This document shows positions 19,090 through 27,344 of a stretch of DNA of 64,000 nt, piece after piece. How positions within the stretch are numbered: position 1 is the first letter of the stretch; every line of letters starts with the position of its first letter. Position numbers and translations under genes: made by a program. The DNA comes from Comamonadaceae bacterium UBA4962 (lineage in GTDB: Bacteria; Pseudomonadota; Gammaproteobacteria; Burkholderiales; Burkholderiaceae_C). Location: positions 138,529 to 202,528 of the forward strand of contig DHAE01000019.1 of NCBI GenBank assembly GCA_002397315.1, read 5' to 3'. The notes below the pieces were generated by a model that saw only the letters and a list, made by a program, of their open reading frames with translations, did not search any database and was not told where the DNA came from.

Positions 19090-20628
19090 ATGCATTCCTC
19101 TTCCGACGATTCCACCGCGGCCCGGTCCCTGGGCCTCCCGCGACCAGCCCTGGCGGCAACGGTGCTGATGGCGGCCCTGGTACTGGCCGGCTGCATGGGC
19201 ACGCCGCTCGCGCCGCCAGACCCGCATGCCGGCGTGGCCGTTCCCGCCGCGTTCGCGCAGGACCGGGCGCCGGCCGCGGCCACGGCCGGCGCGGACAGCG
19301 GCGCGGCGCACTGGACCACCGCCCCCCCGGCCGAATCGCAACCCCGGGGCGCCTGGTGGCGCGCGTTCCAGGACCCGGTGCTCACCGCACTGGTGGAGCG
19401 CGCCGGCGAGGCCAATGCCGACATCGCGCAGGCGGCGGCGCGCCTGGCCGCGGCCCGGGCGCTGCTGCGCTCGGCGGATGCCGACCGGGCACCGCAGGTC
19501 GGCGCATCCGCCGGGGTGTCGCGCCAGGCGGGCGCCGGCAGCGCGGCGGGCACGGGCCCGGCCACGCTCGGCACGGCCGGCCTGGGCGTGTCGTACGAGC
19601 CGGACCTGTTCGGCCGGCTGTCCCGCGCGAGCGATGCCGCCCGGCTCGACGCCCAGGCCCGCGCGTCGCTGCTGCAGAGCACCCGCCTGCTGGTGCAGTC
19701 CGACGTGGCCCAGACCTACCTGCAACTGCGATCCGTGCAGGCCGAGCGTGCCCTGGTGGCAGAAAGCCTCGCGGCCTACCGCGATACGCTGCGGCTCACC
19801 CAGCGGCGCTACCAGGCGGGGGATGTGGCCGAGCTGGACCTGGCCCGCGTGCAGGCCGAGGTGGCCGCCACCGAGGCCGAGGCGCTGGCGATGGAGCGCC
19901 AGCAGGTGGCGCTGCAGAACGCGCTGGCCGTGCTGACCGGCGACGTGGCAACCGGCTTCGCGGTGCAGCCGGCGGTGGCCGAAGCGGCGCTGCCGGTGAT
20001 CCCGCCCGGCGTGCCTGGCACCGTGCTGGCGCGCCGGCCCGACGTGTCGGCCGCGCAGGCCGCGGTGCTGGCGGCGCAGGCCCGCGTGGGCGTGGCCCAG
20101 GCCGCCTGGTTCCCGGCCATCACGCTCACCGGCAACGGGGGCTTCGCCTCGCCGGAACTGGGCGATCTGTTCCGCTGGTCGGCCCGGGCCTGGAGCGTGG
20201 GGGCATTGTTGTCGCTGCCGATCTTCGACGGCGGCCGCCGCGCGGCCGAGGAAGACGCCGCGCGCGCCCGGCTGGATGAGGCGCTGGCGGCGCACCGCGG
20301 CCAGGTGCTCGGTGCCTTCCGCGAGGTGGAGGATCAGCTCGGCGCGCTGCGCCTGCTCTCCGCCCAGGCCGAAGCCCAGGGCCGCGCGGTGGATGCGGCC
20401 GTGCGGGCGACGCGGCTGTCCGACGCCCGCTACCGCAACGGTTTCGTGAGCCAGCTCGAATTGCTGGATGCGCGCCGCAGCGAGCTGCGCAACCGGCGCC
20501 AGGCCCTGCAGGTGCGCACGGCGCAATACACCGCCACCGTCGGGCTGGTCCGGGCGCTGGGCGGCGGCTGGGGCGACGAGGCGCCCGCCGCGCAGGCCGG
20601 CGGCACGCCGGTGGCGTGGAACCGCTGA
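19090..20628 (+). CDS. Outer-membrane efflux lipoprotein (NodT/OprM family)
   Basis: 512-aa TolC-like channel that completes the RND pump. The signal peptide ends in a lipobox (LVLAGC, Cys35), so the protein is probably a lipoprotein of the outer membrane. Two OEP repeats follow: AWWRAFQDPVLTALVERA in the first half, RRPDVSAAQAAVLAAQARVG and a C-terminal SLPIFDGGRR region in the second. The ATG at 19090 follows an AAGGAG site; an in-frame ATG at 19054 overlapping the pump stop codon is an alternative. It is the third and last gene of the operon. Confidence 0.93.
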   Translation: MHSSSDDSTAARSLGLPRPALAATVLMAALVLAGCMGTPLAPPDPHAGVAVPAAFAQDRAPAAATAGADSGAAHWTTAPPAESQPRGAWWRAFQDPVLTALVERAGEANADIAQAAARLAAARALLRSADADRAPQVGASAGVSRQAGAGSAAGTGPATLGTAGLGVSYEPDLFGRLSRASDAARLDAQARASLLQSTRLLVQSDVAQTYLQLRSVQAERALVAESLAAYRDTLRLTQRRYQAGDVAELDLARVQAEVAATEAEALAMERQQVALQNALAVLTGDVATGFAVQPAVAEAALPVIPPGVPGTVLARRPDVSAAQAAVLAAQARVGVAQAAWFPAITLTGNGGFASPELGDLFRWSARAWSVGALLSLPIFDGGRRAAEEDAARARLDEALAAHRGQVLGAFREVEDQLGALRLLSAQAEAQGRAVDAAVRATRLSDARYRNGFVSQLELLDARRSELRNRRQALQVRTAQYTATVGLVRALGGGWGDEAPAAQAGGTPVAWNR

Positions 20629-20799
20629 AAAAGTCCGCAACATGGGAAACGCGGCGCAGTCGTGCGCCTGCGCGGCTGCAGGGAACCGCCAACCGGCCTA
20701 TAGTGCTTCTTTTGCCGCCGAGCCGGGCCATGGCCCCGGCGAGGCCCGGGGGCACGCCCCTCCACCACCCATCCATCAGCTACCGCAGGAGCACATTGC

Positions 20800-22239
20800 A
20801 TGACGTATCCGAGCACACGCCTTTTCATCGCCGGTGAATGGCAGGATGCCGCCGATGGCAAGACCATCGCCGTGCACAACCCGGCCACGGGCAAGGAAAT
20901 CGGGCGCGTGGCCCATGCCGGCCGTGCCGATCTCGACCGCGCCCTGGAGGCCGCCCAGAAGGGCTTCGAGGTCTGGCGCGACATGCCCGCCGTGGAGCGC
21001 GCGCGCACCATGCGCCGTGCCGCGGCCCTGATGCGCGAGCGTGCCGAATCCATCGCCCGCATCCTCACGCAGGAGCAGGGCAAGCCGTTGGCCGAGGCGA
21101 AGGTCGAAGCCATGGCCGCCGCCGACATCATCGAATGGTTCGCCGACGAAGGCCAGCGCATCTACGGCCGTATCGTGCCGGCGCGCGGCAGCCTCGCCGT
21201 GCGCCAGCTCGTGCTGAAGGACCCGGTCGGCCCGGTGGCCGCGTTCACGCCCTGGAACTTCCCGATCAACCAGGTGGTGCGCAAGCTGGCCGCCGCGCTC
21301 GCGTCCGGCTGCTCCATCCTCGTGAAGGCGCCCGAGGAGACCCCCGCCAGCCCGGCCGAGCTGATCCGCGCGTTCGCCGACGCGGGCGTGCCGGCCGGCA
21401 CCGTGGGCCTGGTCTACGGCAACCCCGCCGAGATCTCGGGCTACCTGATCCCGCACCCGGTCATCCGCAAGGTCACCTTCACCGGCTCCACCCCCGTGGG
21501 CAAGCAGCTGGCGGCACTGGCCGGCCAGCACATGAAGCGCGTGACCATGGAGCTGGGCGGCCACGCCCCGGTGATCGTGGCCGACGACGCCGACGTGGAA
21601 CTCGCCATCAAGGCCGCGGGCGGCGCGAAGTTCCGCAACGCCGGCCAGGTCTGCATCTCGCCCACGCGCTTCCTGGTGCACGAGAGCATCCGCGAGGATT
21701 TCGTGGCCGCGCTGGCGCGCCATGCGCAGGGCCTGAAGGTGGGCGACGGCCTGGCCGACGGCACGCAGATGGGCCCGCTGGCCAACCCGCGCCGCATCGC
21801 GGCGATGGCCGAGCTGATGCAGGATGCCGTGCAGCAGGGCGCCCAGGTCGCGGCCGGCGGCGAGCGCATCGGCGGCGACGGCAACTTCTTCCAGCCCACC
21901 GTGCTGGACGACGTGCCGGTGTCCGCGCGCATCTTCAACGAGGAACCCTTCGGCCCGGTGGCCGCGGTGCGCGGCTTCGAGAAGATCGAGGACGCCATCG
22001 CCGAGGCGAACCGCCTGCCGTACGGCCTGGCCGGGTATGCGTTCACCCGCTCCCTCAAGCATGCGCACCTGCTGTCGCAGCGGCTGGAAGTGGGCATGCT
22101 GTGGATCAACCAGCCCGCGTCGCCCTCCGCCGAACTGCCCTTCGGCGGCCTCAAGGATTCGGGCTACGGTTCCGAGGGCGGCCCCGAGGCGATCGAGGCG
22201 CACCTGAACACGCGCGCGGTGTCCATCACCAACGTGTAA
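20800..22239 (+). CDS. Succinate-semialdehyde-type aldehyde dehydrogenase
   Basis: 479-aa NAD(P)-dependent aldehyde dehydrogenase closest in character to succinate- or glutarate-semialdehyde dehydrogenases (GabD-like). Landmarks are FTPWNFPINQV (cofactor site), FTGSTPVGK (Rossmann turn), general base Glu251 in MELGGHAP, nucleophile Cys285 in NAGQVCISPTRF, and NEEPFGPV. Aldehyde preference within the family is not readable; no GABA transaminase lies nearby. The ATG at 20800 has a GCAGGAGC site. It is flanked by a stable hairpin at 22275, so it is probably transcribed alone. Confidence 0.9.
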   Translation: MTYPSTRLFIAGEWQDAADGKTIAVHNPATGKEIGRVAHAGRADLDRALEAAQKGFEVWRDMPAVERARTMRRAAALMRERAESIARILTQEQGKPLAEAKVEAMAAADIIEWFADEGQRIYGRIVPARGSLAVRQLVLKDPVGPVAAFTPWNFPINQVVRKLAAALASGCSILVKAPEETPASPAELIRAFADAGVPAGTVGLVYGNPAEISGYLIPHPVIRKVTFTGSTPVGKQLAALAGQHMKRVTMELGGHAPVIVADDADVELAIKAAGGAKFRNAGQVCISPTRFLVHESIREDFVAALARHAQGLKVGDGLADGTQMGPLANPRRIAAMAELMQDAVQQGAQVAAGGERIGGDGNFFQPTVLDDVPVSARIFNEEPFGPVAAVRGFEKIEDAIAEANRLPYGLAGYAFTRSLKHAHLLSQRLEVGMLWINQPASPSAELPFGGLKDSGYGSEGGPEAIEAHLNTRAVSITNV

Positions 22240-22274
22240 CGCAGGCCGGGGCCTCCCGCGGCCCCCGTGACGGC

Positions 22275-22311
22275 GAAAGTCCCCGCAGACCCCGGTCCCG
22301 GGGACTTTCTT
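22275..22311 (+). terminator. Hairpin terminator downstream of the aldehyde dehydrogenase
   Basis: A perfect 11-bp stem (GAAAGTCCCCG at 22275-22285 and its complement at 22299-22309) closes a 13-base loop, 35 bp after the stop codon. The following T run is short (TT), so termination may be partly dependent on the hairpin alone. Confidence 0.65.
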
Positions 22312-22451
22312 GCATGGACCGGGAGCGCGCAAGTCCCGAAACGGTTACATTCGCGTCGTCATCGAAATTACCCCGGCCCGGTGCCCAGTCGATTTGCGAT
22401 CGCTATCAGGCCAGGCCGGGACCGCACCACTCGGACAAGATCGAGAAGAAC

Positions 22452-23705
22452 ATGTCAAACCACGGCGACGCAGACGACGTGCTGCACGTGGCCATTGTCG
22501 GCGGCGGGGCCATGGGCCTCGCATCGGCATACCACCTGATGCAGCGGGCGCGCCGCCTGGGCGCCAGCCTCGACGTGCACGTGTTCGACGCCCGGCAGGG
22601 CGGCGCCGGGGCCTTCGCCGGTACGCGGCCGGGCGCCGCCGCGGGCCCGGAATCCGACGGCCTGCGGCGGCTGCGTGAAGGCGGCGGGCTCACCACCTCG
22701 CTGATCCGCATCGTGCACCGCGCGTCCCTCGACCTGCGCGGCCGCGTCCGGCTGGACCATACCTGTGCGCGTTTCTTCGAGGACTGCCTGCGCGACCCCG
22801 AGGCGACGCTGGGCGATGCCGCGCGCGCGCTGTGCCTGCCCATCGACTGGCGCAATCCCGAGGTGGTACGCCGCCTCGTGCAGGTGCGCGACGACTACTA
22901 CTACCCGCTCATCTCCGCCATGTTCCTGTGCGATCCGGCCGGCCCGGAACACACCCCGGTGCAGGCGGCGCTCGAATACATCCGCTGGAAGGACGACGGC
23001 CATGCGCTGGCCGATACCGGCTTCGCCGACGACGCCTCGCGCAAGTGGGCCGAATCGCTGGCCGCCCATCTGGTGGCACGCTCCGACCGGCAGGTCTCCG
23101 TGCGGATCCGCAGCGGAGGCGCGCTGCTGGTGCGCGTCATGAGCGACATGGTCGAGGTGCTGCAGGAGGGCGCCTCGCGCGTGTTCGACATCTGCGTGAT
23201 GGCCAATTCGCCGGGCGATGCCCTGCGCGTGCTCGCCTTCGACACCGCGACGGCGGCCTTCGGCGTGCGGGTGGGCCGCATCCTGGAGAGTGTCTGCGAT
23301 GCCGGCGAGGCTGCCGGGGACGGCGAGCAGGGCGCGAACGCCGGCTGGCCCCACGGCCTGCCCGGCGACGAAGGCGCTGCCGGCATGCCGGGGATCGAAG
23401 CCCCGGGCAGTGCGCCCGGGGCGCAGACGTCCCGGCCGCCGTCTTCCGCGGCAGGGTCCGCGTCCGAGGACGAGGCCTGGGCGGCCTTCCGGCACAACGT
23501 GCTGGATGTTTCCATGCAGGCGCGGGCGGAGATCCATGCCCTCAACGACGCCTTCGTCCAGGGCTGGCAGGAAGGCGAGGGCCGCGTGCCCTGCGCGGCC
23601 ATCCCGCCGCTGCTGTTCGTGGGCGGCTGGCCCTACGGCGCGGTGCAGCAGGAGCAGTGCATGGAACAGGCCGAGGAACTCTGCCACTGGCTGCTGCCCG
23701 AGTGA
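22452..23705 (+). CDS. Unrecognised protein with Rossmann-like N-terminal motif
   Basis: 417-aa protein not recognised beyond its start. Residues about 10-30 read VAIVGGGAMGLASAYHLM, a dinucleotide-binding beta-alpha-beta signature as in FAD-dependent oxidoreductases. The rest lacks the usual FAD-family motifs: there is no second GD box, and a segment of about 60 residues (about 300-350) is low-complexity Gly/Ala/Ser/Pro. A WRNPEVVRRLVQVRDDYYYP block and a Trp/Cys-rich C-terminus are the most structured other parts. No signal peptide or membrane segment is evident. The ATG at 22452 is chosen because the glycine motif follows closely; the longer frame upstream overlaps the dehydrogenase. It could be a diverged FAD or NAD(P) enzyme. 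Confidence 0.75.
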   Translation: MSNHGDADDVLHVAIVGGGAMGLASAYHLMQRARRLGASLDVHVFDARQGGAGAFAGTRPGAAAGPESDGLRRLREGGGLTTSLIRIVHRASLDLRGRVRLDHTCARFFEDCLRDPEATLGDAARALCLPIDWRNPEVVRRLVQVRDDYYYPLISAMFLCDPAGPEHTPVQAALEYIRWKDDGHALADTGFADDASRKWAESLAAHLVARSDRQVSVRIRSGGALLVRVMSDMVEVLQEGASRVFDICVMANSPGDALRVLAFDTATAAFGVRVGRILESVCDAGEAAGDGEQGANAGWPHGLPGDEGAAGMPGIEAPGSAPGAQTSRPPSSAAGSASEDEAWAAFRHNVLDVSMQARAEIHALNDAFVQGWQEGEGRVPCAAIPPLLFVGGWPYGAVQQEQCMEQAEELCHWLLPE

Positions 23706-23751
23706 GGCGCGGCAGCCGGGCTCCCGCGGCCCGGCCCCGCGGCCGCGTGCG

Positions 23752-25989
23752 TCAGAAGCGGTAGGTCGAGGTCAGCATGTAGGTGCGCCGCTGGCCGTAG
23801 AAGCAGTCGCCGCGCGCCAGGCACTGCGTGATCTGCACCTTGTCCGTCAGGTTCACCACGTTGAAGGCCAGGCGCCAGTCGCCCGCGTCGTAGGCCACCA
23901 TCGCATCGGCGAGCGTGGCCGCGGGCGTGGAGATGGCGGACGATCCGCTCCACTGCGAGCCGGTGTAGCGCACGCCGCCGCCCACCGTCCACTGGCCGCG
24001 TCCGCCCGTGGCGAAGCGGTGCGACAGCCAGGCGGACGCCGTGTGCTTCGAGACTCCCGCCACGGGCTGGGCCTGGTCGCCCGCGTTGCTGCGCGCGATC
24101 TTCGCGTCGGTGTAGGCATAAGCGAGCGTGGCGTCCCAGCTGCGGGCGATGCTGGCGGTGAGTTCCGCCTCCAGGCCGCGTGTCTTGGTTTCGCCGATCT
24201 GCAGGCTGTTGAGCGGATTGGTCGGGTCGGAGGTCTTGCGGTTCTTCTCGCGCAGCTCGTACACCGCGGCATAGGCCGAGAGGCCGCGGCTTTCGGGTTG
24301 CCATTTCACGCCGGCTTCCCACTGCTCGCCGCGCTGCGGCTTGTACGGATCGCCGAAGAAGTTCACGCCGCCCAGCGGCTGGAACGACTCGGCATAGCTC
24401 ACATAGGGCGCCCAGCCGCCGTCCATCTGGTAGGTGGCGCCCAGGCGCTTGGTCCAAGCGGTGTCGTCCACGGCCGCGGCGGGGCGGCCCTCGGTTTCGG
24501 TCTTGGCGCTGTCGTGGCGCAGGCCGAGCGTGGCGGTCCAGCGGTCCCAGCGGATCTGGTCCTGCAGGTAGACGCCCCACTGGCGCTGCGTGACGCCCGG
24601 CTGGCGCACCAGGTCGGATTCGGACGGCGGCGTGAAGTTGCCGTACACGGGCGCGTAGACGTCGATGCCGCCCACGGTCTTGAACCACGACGACTGGCTG
24701 GTGGCGTTGCGCTGCGCGTCCACGCCGGCCAGCAGCGTGTGCTCGGTGGCGCCGGCCCTGAGCTTGCCTTCGACCTGCGTATCCACCATCAGCAGGCGGC
24801 TCGCGTTGCGCTGCCAGGAGGCGTCGCGCAGCAGCGTGCGGTTGTCCGCCTCGAACACCGGGCGCGCCGGGCGGCCCGTGGCGCGGTTGGCCGTGAAGCT
24901 CGTGTACATGCTGCGGTAATCGACGTCGCTCACGGTGCGGCGCAGGTTCTGGCGCACGGTCCAGGCGTCGTTCACGCGGTGGCTGAAGAGGTAGCCCCAG
25001 GAGTTGTTTTCGGTGTCGTAGGCGTCCCAGCCGGGCTCGCTGATGAAGGCCGAGGTGGGGATCTGGCCGTAGGCGCTTGGCAGGCGCGTGCCCTGCCACG
25101 GGAAGAAGCCGATCAGCGAACCGCTCTTGTCCTTCTGGTGCGTGAACTGCAGCGTGAGCGACGTGGCGGCATTCGGCTTCCAGGTGAGCGAGGGGGCCAG
25201 GATCAACCGGTCGTCGCTCACGTGGTCCACCTGCGAATCGCTGTCGCGGCCCACCGCCACCAGCCGGTAGAGCCACTGCCCGTCCTGCGTGAGCGCGCCC
25301 GTCAGGTCGGCGGCGATCTGCTTGCGGGCGTGGTTGCCCACCTGCACCTGCACTTCGCGCAGCGGCTCGGCCTGCGGGCGCTTGCTGGTGAGGTTCAGCA
25401 CCCCGCCCACGCTGCCCTGGCCGTAGAGCACCGACGAGGGACCGCGCAGGAACTCGACGCGCTCCAGCAGGTAGGGATCGACCTTGACGTTGTTGTAGGT
25501 GCCGTAGGTGCGCAGCAGGCCGTCCTGGTACTGCGTCACGTCGCCGCCGCGCGCCTTGAAGCTGTCCACGCGGCTGTCGAAGTAATTGGACACGATGCCG
25601 GCCGAGTAGGCCGTGGTCTGGCGCAGCGTCTGCGCGCCCTGGGCCTCCATCTGGTCGCGGGTGACCACGCTGATGGCCTGCGGCGTCTCGATCAGCGGCG
25701 TGTCGGTCTTGGTGGCCGAGAGCGCACGGCGCGCGACGAAGCCGGCGACCGGGGCAGTGGGATTCTCCTGCTGGGCATCGGCATTCACCGTCACGGGGGC
25801 GAGCGTGGCCTCCGCGGCAGGCGCGGACGCCGGAGCCGGCTGCGCATGGGCGGCCGTGCCGGTGCCCGCGGCGCAGAGCGCCGCAAGGGCGGCGGAGACG
25901 GCCGTGGCCAGGGCGGAAGCAGGCGCGCGGCGGCGCGCGTGCGGTGGCAGGCAGGCGTGCAGGACGGGTTGCGGAATCGGATGGGTCAT
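23752..25989 (-). CDS. TonB-dependent siderophore receptor (FhuA/FoxA-like)
   Basis: 745-aa outer-membrane receptor importing a ferric siderophore, energised by TonB-ExbBD. It has an Ala-rich signal peptide to about residue 49 (ending AHAQ), a plug domain about 85-200 (TPQAISVVTRDQMEAQ, VEFLRGPSSVLYGQGSVGG) and a 22-strand beta-barrel ending in aromatic YRF. There is no secretin/STN extension, so transcriptional signalling through a sigma/anti-sigma pair is not expected. The ligand is unknown; hydroxamates are typical of this group. It is the last gene of a same-strand iron block that starts at the receptor gene at 31584. Confidence 0.93.
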   Translation of the reverse strand: MTHPIPQPVLHACLPPHARRRAPASALATAVSAALAALCAAGTGTAAHAQPAPASAPAAEATLAPVTVNADAQQENPTAPVAGFVARRALSATKTDTPLIETPQAISVVTRDQMEAQGAQTLRQTTAYSAGIVSNYFDSRVDSFKARGGDVTQYQDGLLRTYGTYNNVKVDPYLLERVEFLRGPSSVLYGQGSVGGVLNLTSKRPQAEPLREVQVQVGNHARKQIAADLTGALTQDGQWLYRLVAVGRDSDSQVDHVSDDRLILAPSLTWKPNAATSLTLQFTHQKDKSGSLIGFFPWQGTRLPSAYGQIPTSAFISEPGWDAYDTENNSWGYLFSHRVNDAWTVRQNLRRTVSDVDYRSMYTSFTANRATGRPARPVFEADNRTLLRDASWQRNASRLLMVDTQVEGKLRAGATEHTLLAGVDAQRNATSQSSWFKTVGGIDVYAPVYGNFTPPSESDLVRQPGVTQRQWGVYLQDQIRWDRWTATLGLRHDSAKTETEGRPAAAVDDTAWTKRLGATYQMDGGWAPYVSYAESFQPLGGVNFFGDPYKPQRGEQWEAGVKWQPESRGLSAYAAVYELREKNRKTSDPTNPLNSLQIGETKTRGLEAELTASIARSWDATLAYAYTDAKIARSNAGDQAQPVAGVSKHTASAWLSHRFATGGRGQWTVGGGVRYTGSQWSGSSAISTPAATLADAMVAYDAGDWRLAFNVVNLTDKVQITQCLARGDCFYGQRRTYMLTSTYRF

Positions 25990-26158
25990 GGTCTGAAAAG
26001 AGCAGGGCTACCGCAGCGATGCAGCGATCGCGCGGGAGGCCGTGGTGGACGGTGAAATTGGAAGAAAGGGCGCCGTGGGTCCGGCACCCGGGCCGCGGCC
26101 CTGCATGTGCCGTCTGCCGTCTGGGCGGCAGGGGATCTGCAGGGCGCGGTGCGCGGCG

Positions 26159-26884
26159 TCAGCGCGTGGGCGCAGCCGGCAGGGCGGGCGATTCCATGCC
26201 CTCGGCCTGGGCGAAGGTGAGCGTGGTCAGGTAGCTCGTCTCGCCGAACTTCTCGCCGTCGCGTTCGCCGGCCGTGGGGTCGGTGTGCTTCACCTCGGCC
26301 ACGTACTGGCCCTTCCAGGGCAGCGCGAACTGCACCGTGCCGTCGGCCCCCGTGTGGGCCTCGCGGGCCCAGCCCGAGGGGGCGACGAGCATCACCTGTG
26401 CCTTGGGCAGCGGCTGGCCGTTGAACACCACGCGCAGCTCGCCCGCGCGGCCCGTGGGCACCACGTCCAGCGGCGCGGTCGCCGCCACCGGCTGCGAGAG
26501 CCCCGCCACCCAGCGCGCGGCGGGACGCCAGAGCAGCGCGGGCTTGCCGCCCTTGCTGCGGTCGATCACCGGGTAGCGGGCTTCGGCGAACAGCGTGTCG
26601 GCGGCGGCCGGCAGCGCATAGGTGAAGGCGGTGGCCGTGCGCTGGCCTTCCACGCGCGTGGCCGCCGTGGCGCCGGCCTTCTGGGCCTGCAGCACCGGCA
26701 CGCCCTGGAACTTGTCCAGTGCGCCGGGCGACTTCTCGACGAGGTTGTCGGCGTATTCGCCGAACTGCACGCGGGCCTGGTTGCCGCTGGACTCGATCCA
26801 CACCTGGTGGGCCTGGGCGGTGCCTGCCACGGCGGCGCAGGCGGCGAAGAGGGCGGTGGCCCAGGGTCGGAAGGTCGATGCCAT
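26159..26884 (-). CDS. DUF4198 periplasmic protein (nickel/cobalt or iron-linked)
   Basis: 241-aa secreted protein: signal peptide about 1-25 ending AQAHQV, then a beta-rich DUF4198 domain with a late carboxypeptidase-regulatory-like segment (MLVAPSGWAREAHTGADG). DUF4198 proteins occur beside TonB-dependent receptors and metal transporters and are thought to help metal or siderophore uptake in the periplasm; no mechanism is proven. The ATG at 26884 has an AAGGAG site. It sits between the DUF3325 gene and the second siderophore receptor, so it is probably part of the same transcription unit. Confidence 0.85.
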   Translation of the reverse strand: MASTFRPWATALFAACAAVAGTAQAHQVWIESSGNQARVQFGEYADNLVEKSPGALDKFQGVPVLQAQKAGATAATRVEGQRTATAFTYALPAAADTLFAEARYPVIDRSKGGKPALLWRPAARWVAGLSQPVAATAPLDVVPTGRAGELRVVFNGQPLPKAQVMLVAPSGWAREAHTGADGTVQFALPWKGQYVAEVKHTDPTAGERDGEKFGETSYLTTLTFAQAEGMESPALPAAPTR

Positions 26885-26993
26885 CGGTATGCTCCTTGAA
26901 AGCAGGTTGCGTGAAGAAACGAAAGGTGCCTGCCGGTCTCCAAAGGACCGGCGGGTGCGGAAACGAAAGCGGCGAGGGGGACCGGCCAGGCCG

Positions 26994-27341
26994 TCAACCC
27001 GCGGCGAGCGGCCCCAGCACGGCCCACAGCGCGGCCAGCACCAGGGCGGCGGCGGCCAGCCGCGGCAGGCGGCCCGGCCACCAGGTGGCGGCGGCGGTGG
27101 TGGCCAGTGCGGATACGGAGAGCGCGATCGCCCACCAGGTGACGGAAAGCGGCACGCTGGCCGCCGTGCGCGGCCACCCCACCGCGAGGGCCAGCGACAG
27201 GGCCAGCACCGCCCAGCCCGCGCGGCGCAGGGCGCGCAGGCGCGCGGCATCGCCGTCGCGGCCCCAGGCGTCCTCGTGGTGGCGGTCCATTCCCAGCGCG
27301 ATGCCGGACCACCCGGCGAAGCACAGCAGCAGTTCCAGCAT
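26994..27341 (-). CDS. DUF3325 small membrane protein
   Basis: 115-aa protein with three hydrophobic segments (about 1-17, 41-60 and 66-112) and a conserved charged MDRHHEDAW loop, matching DUF3325. Proteins of this family are found only beside PepSY and DUF3649 genes in siderophore-uptake operons; their role is unknown. The start is 3 bp downstream of the PepSY stop codon, so translation is probably coupled. A 109-bp spacer follows before the DUF4198 gene. Confidence 0.85.
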   Translation of the reverse strand: MLELLLCFAGWSGIALGMDRHHEDAWGRDGDAARLRALRRAGWAVLALSLALAVGWPRTAASVPLSVTWWAIALSVSALATTAAATWWPGRLPRLAAAALVLAALWAVLGPLAAG

Positions 27342-27344
27342 GGG

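Noticed and set aside
15203..19159. Long minus-strand open frame (1318 codons) opposite the efflux genes
   Set aside because: His/Arg/Gly-rich composition with no family motif; it is a GC-driven shadow of the adaptor and pump genes.
24665..24919. Plus-strand frame inside the siderophore receptor gene
   Set aside because: Antisense shadow of a clear TonB-dependent receptor.
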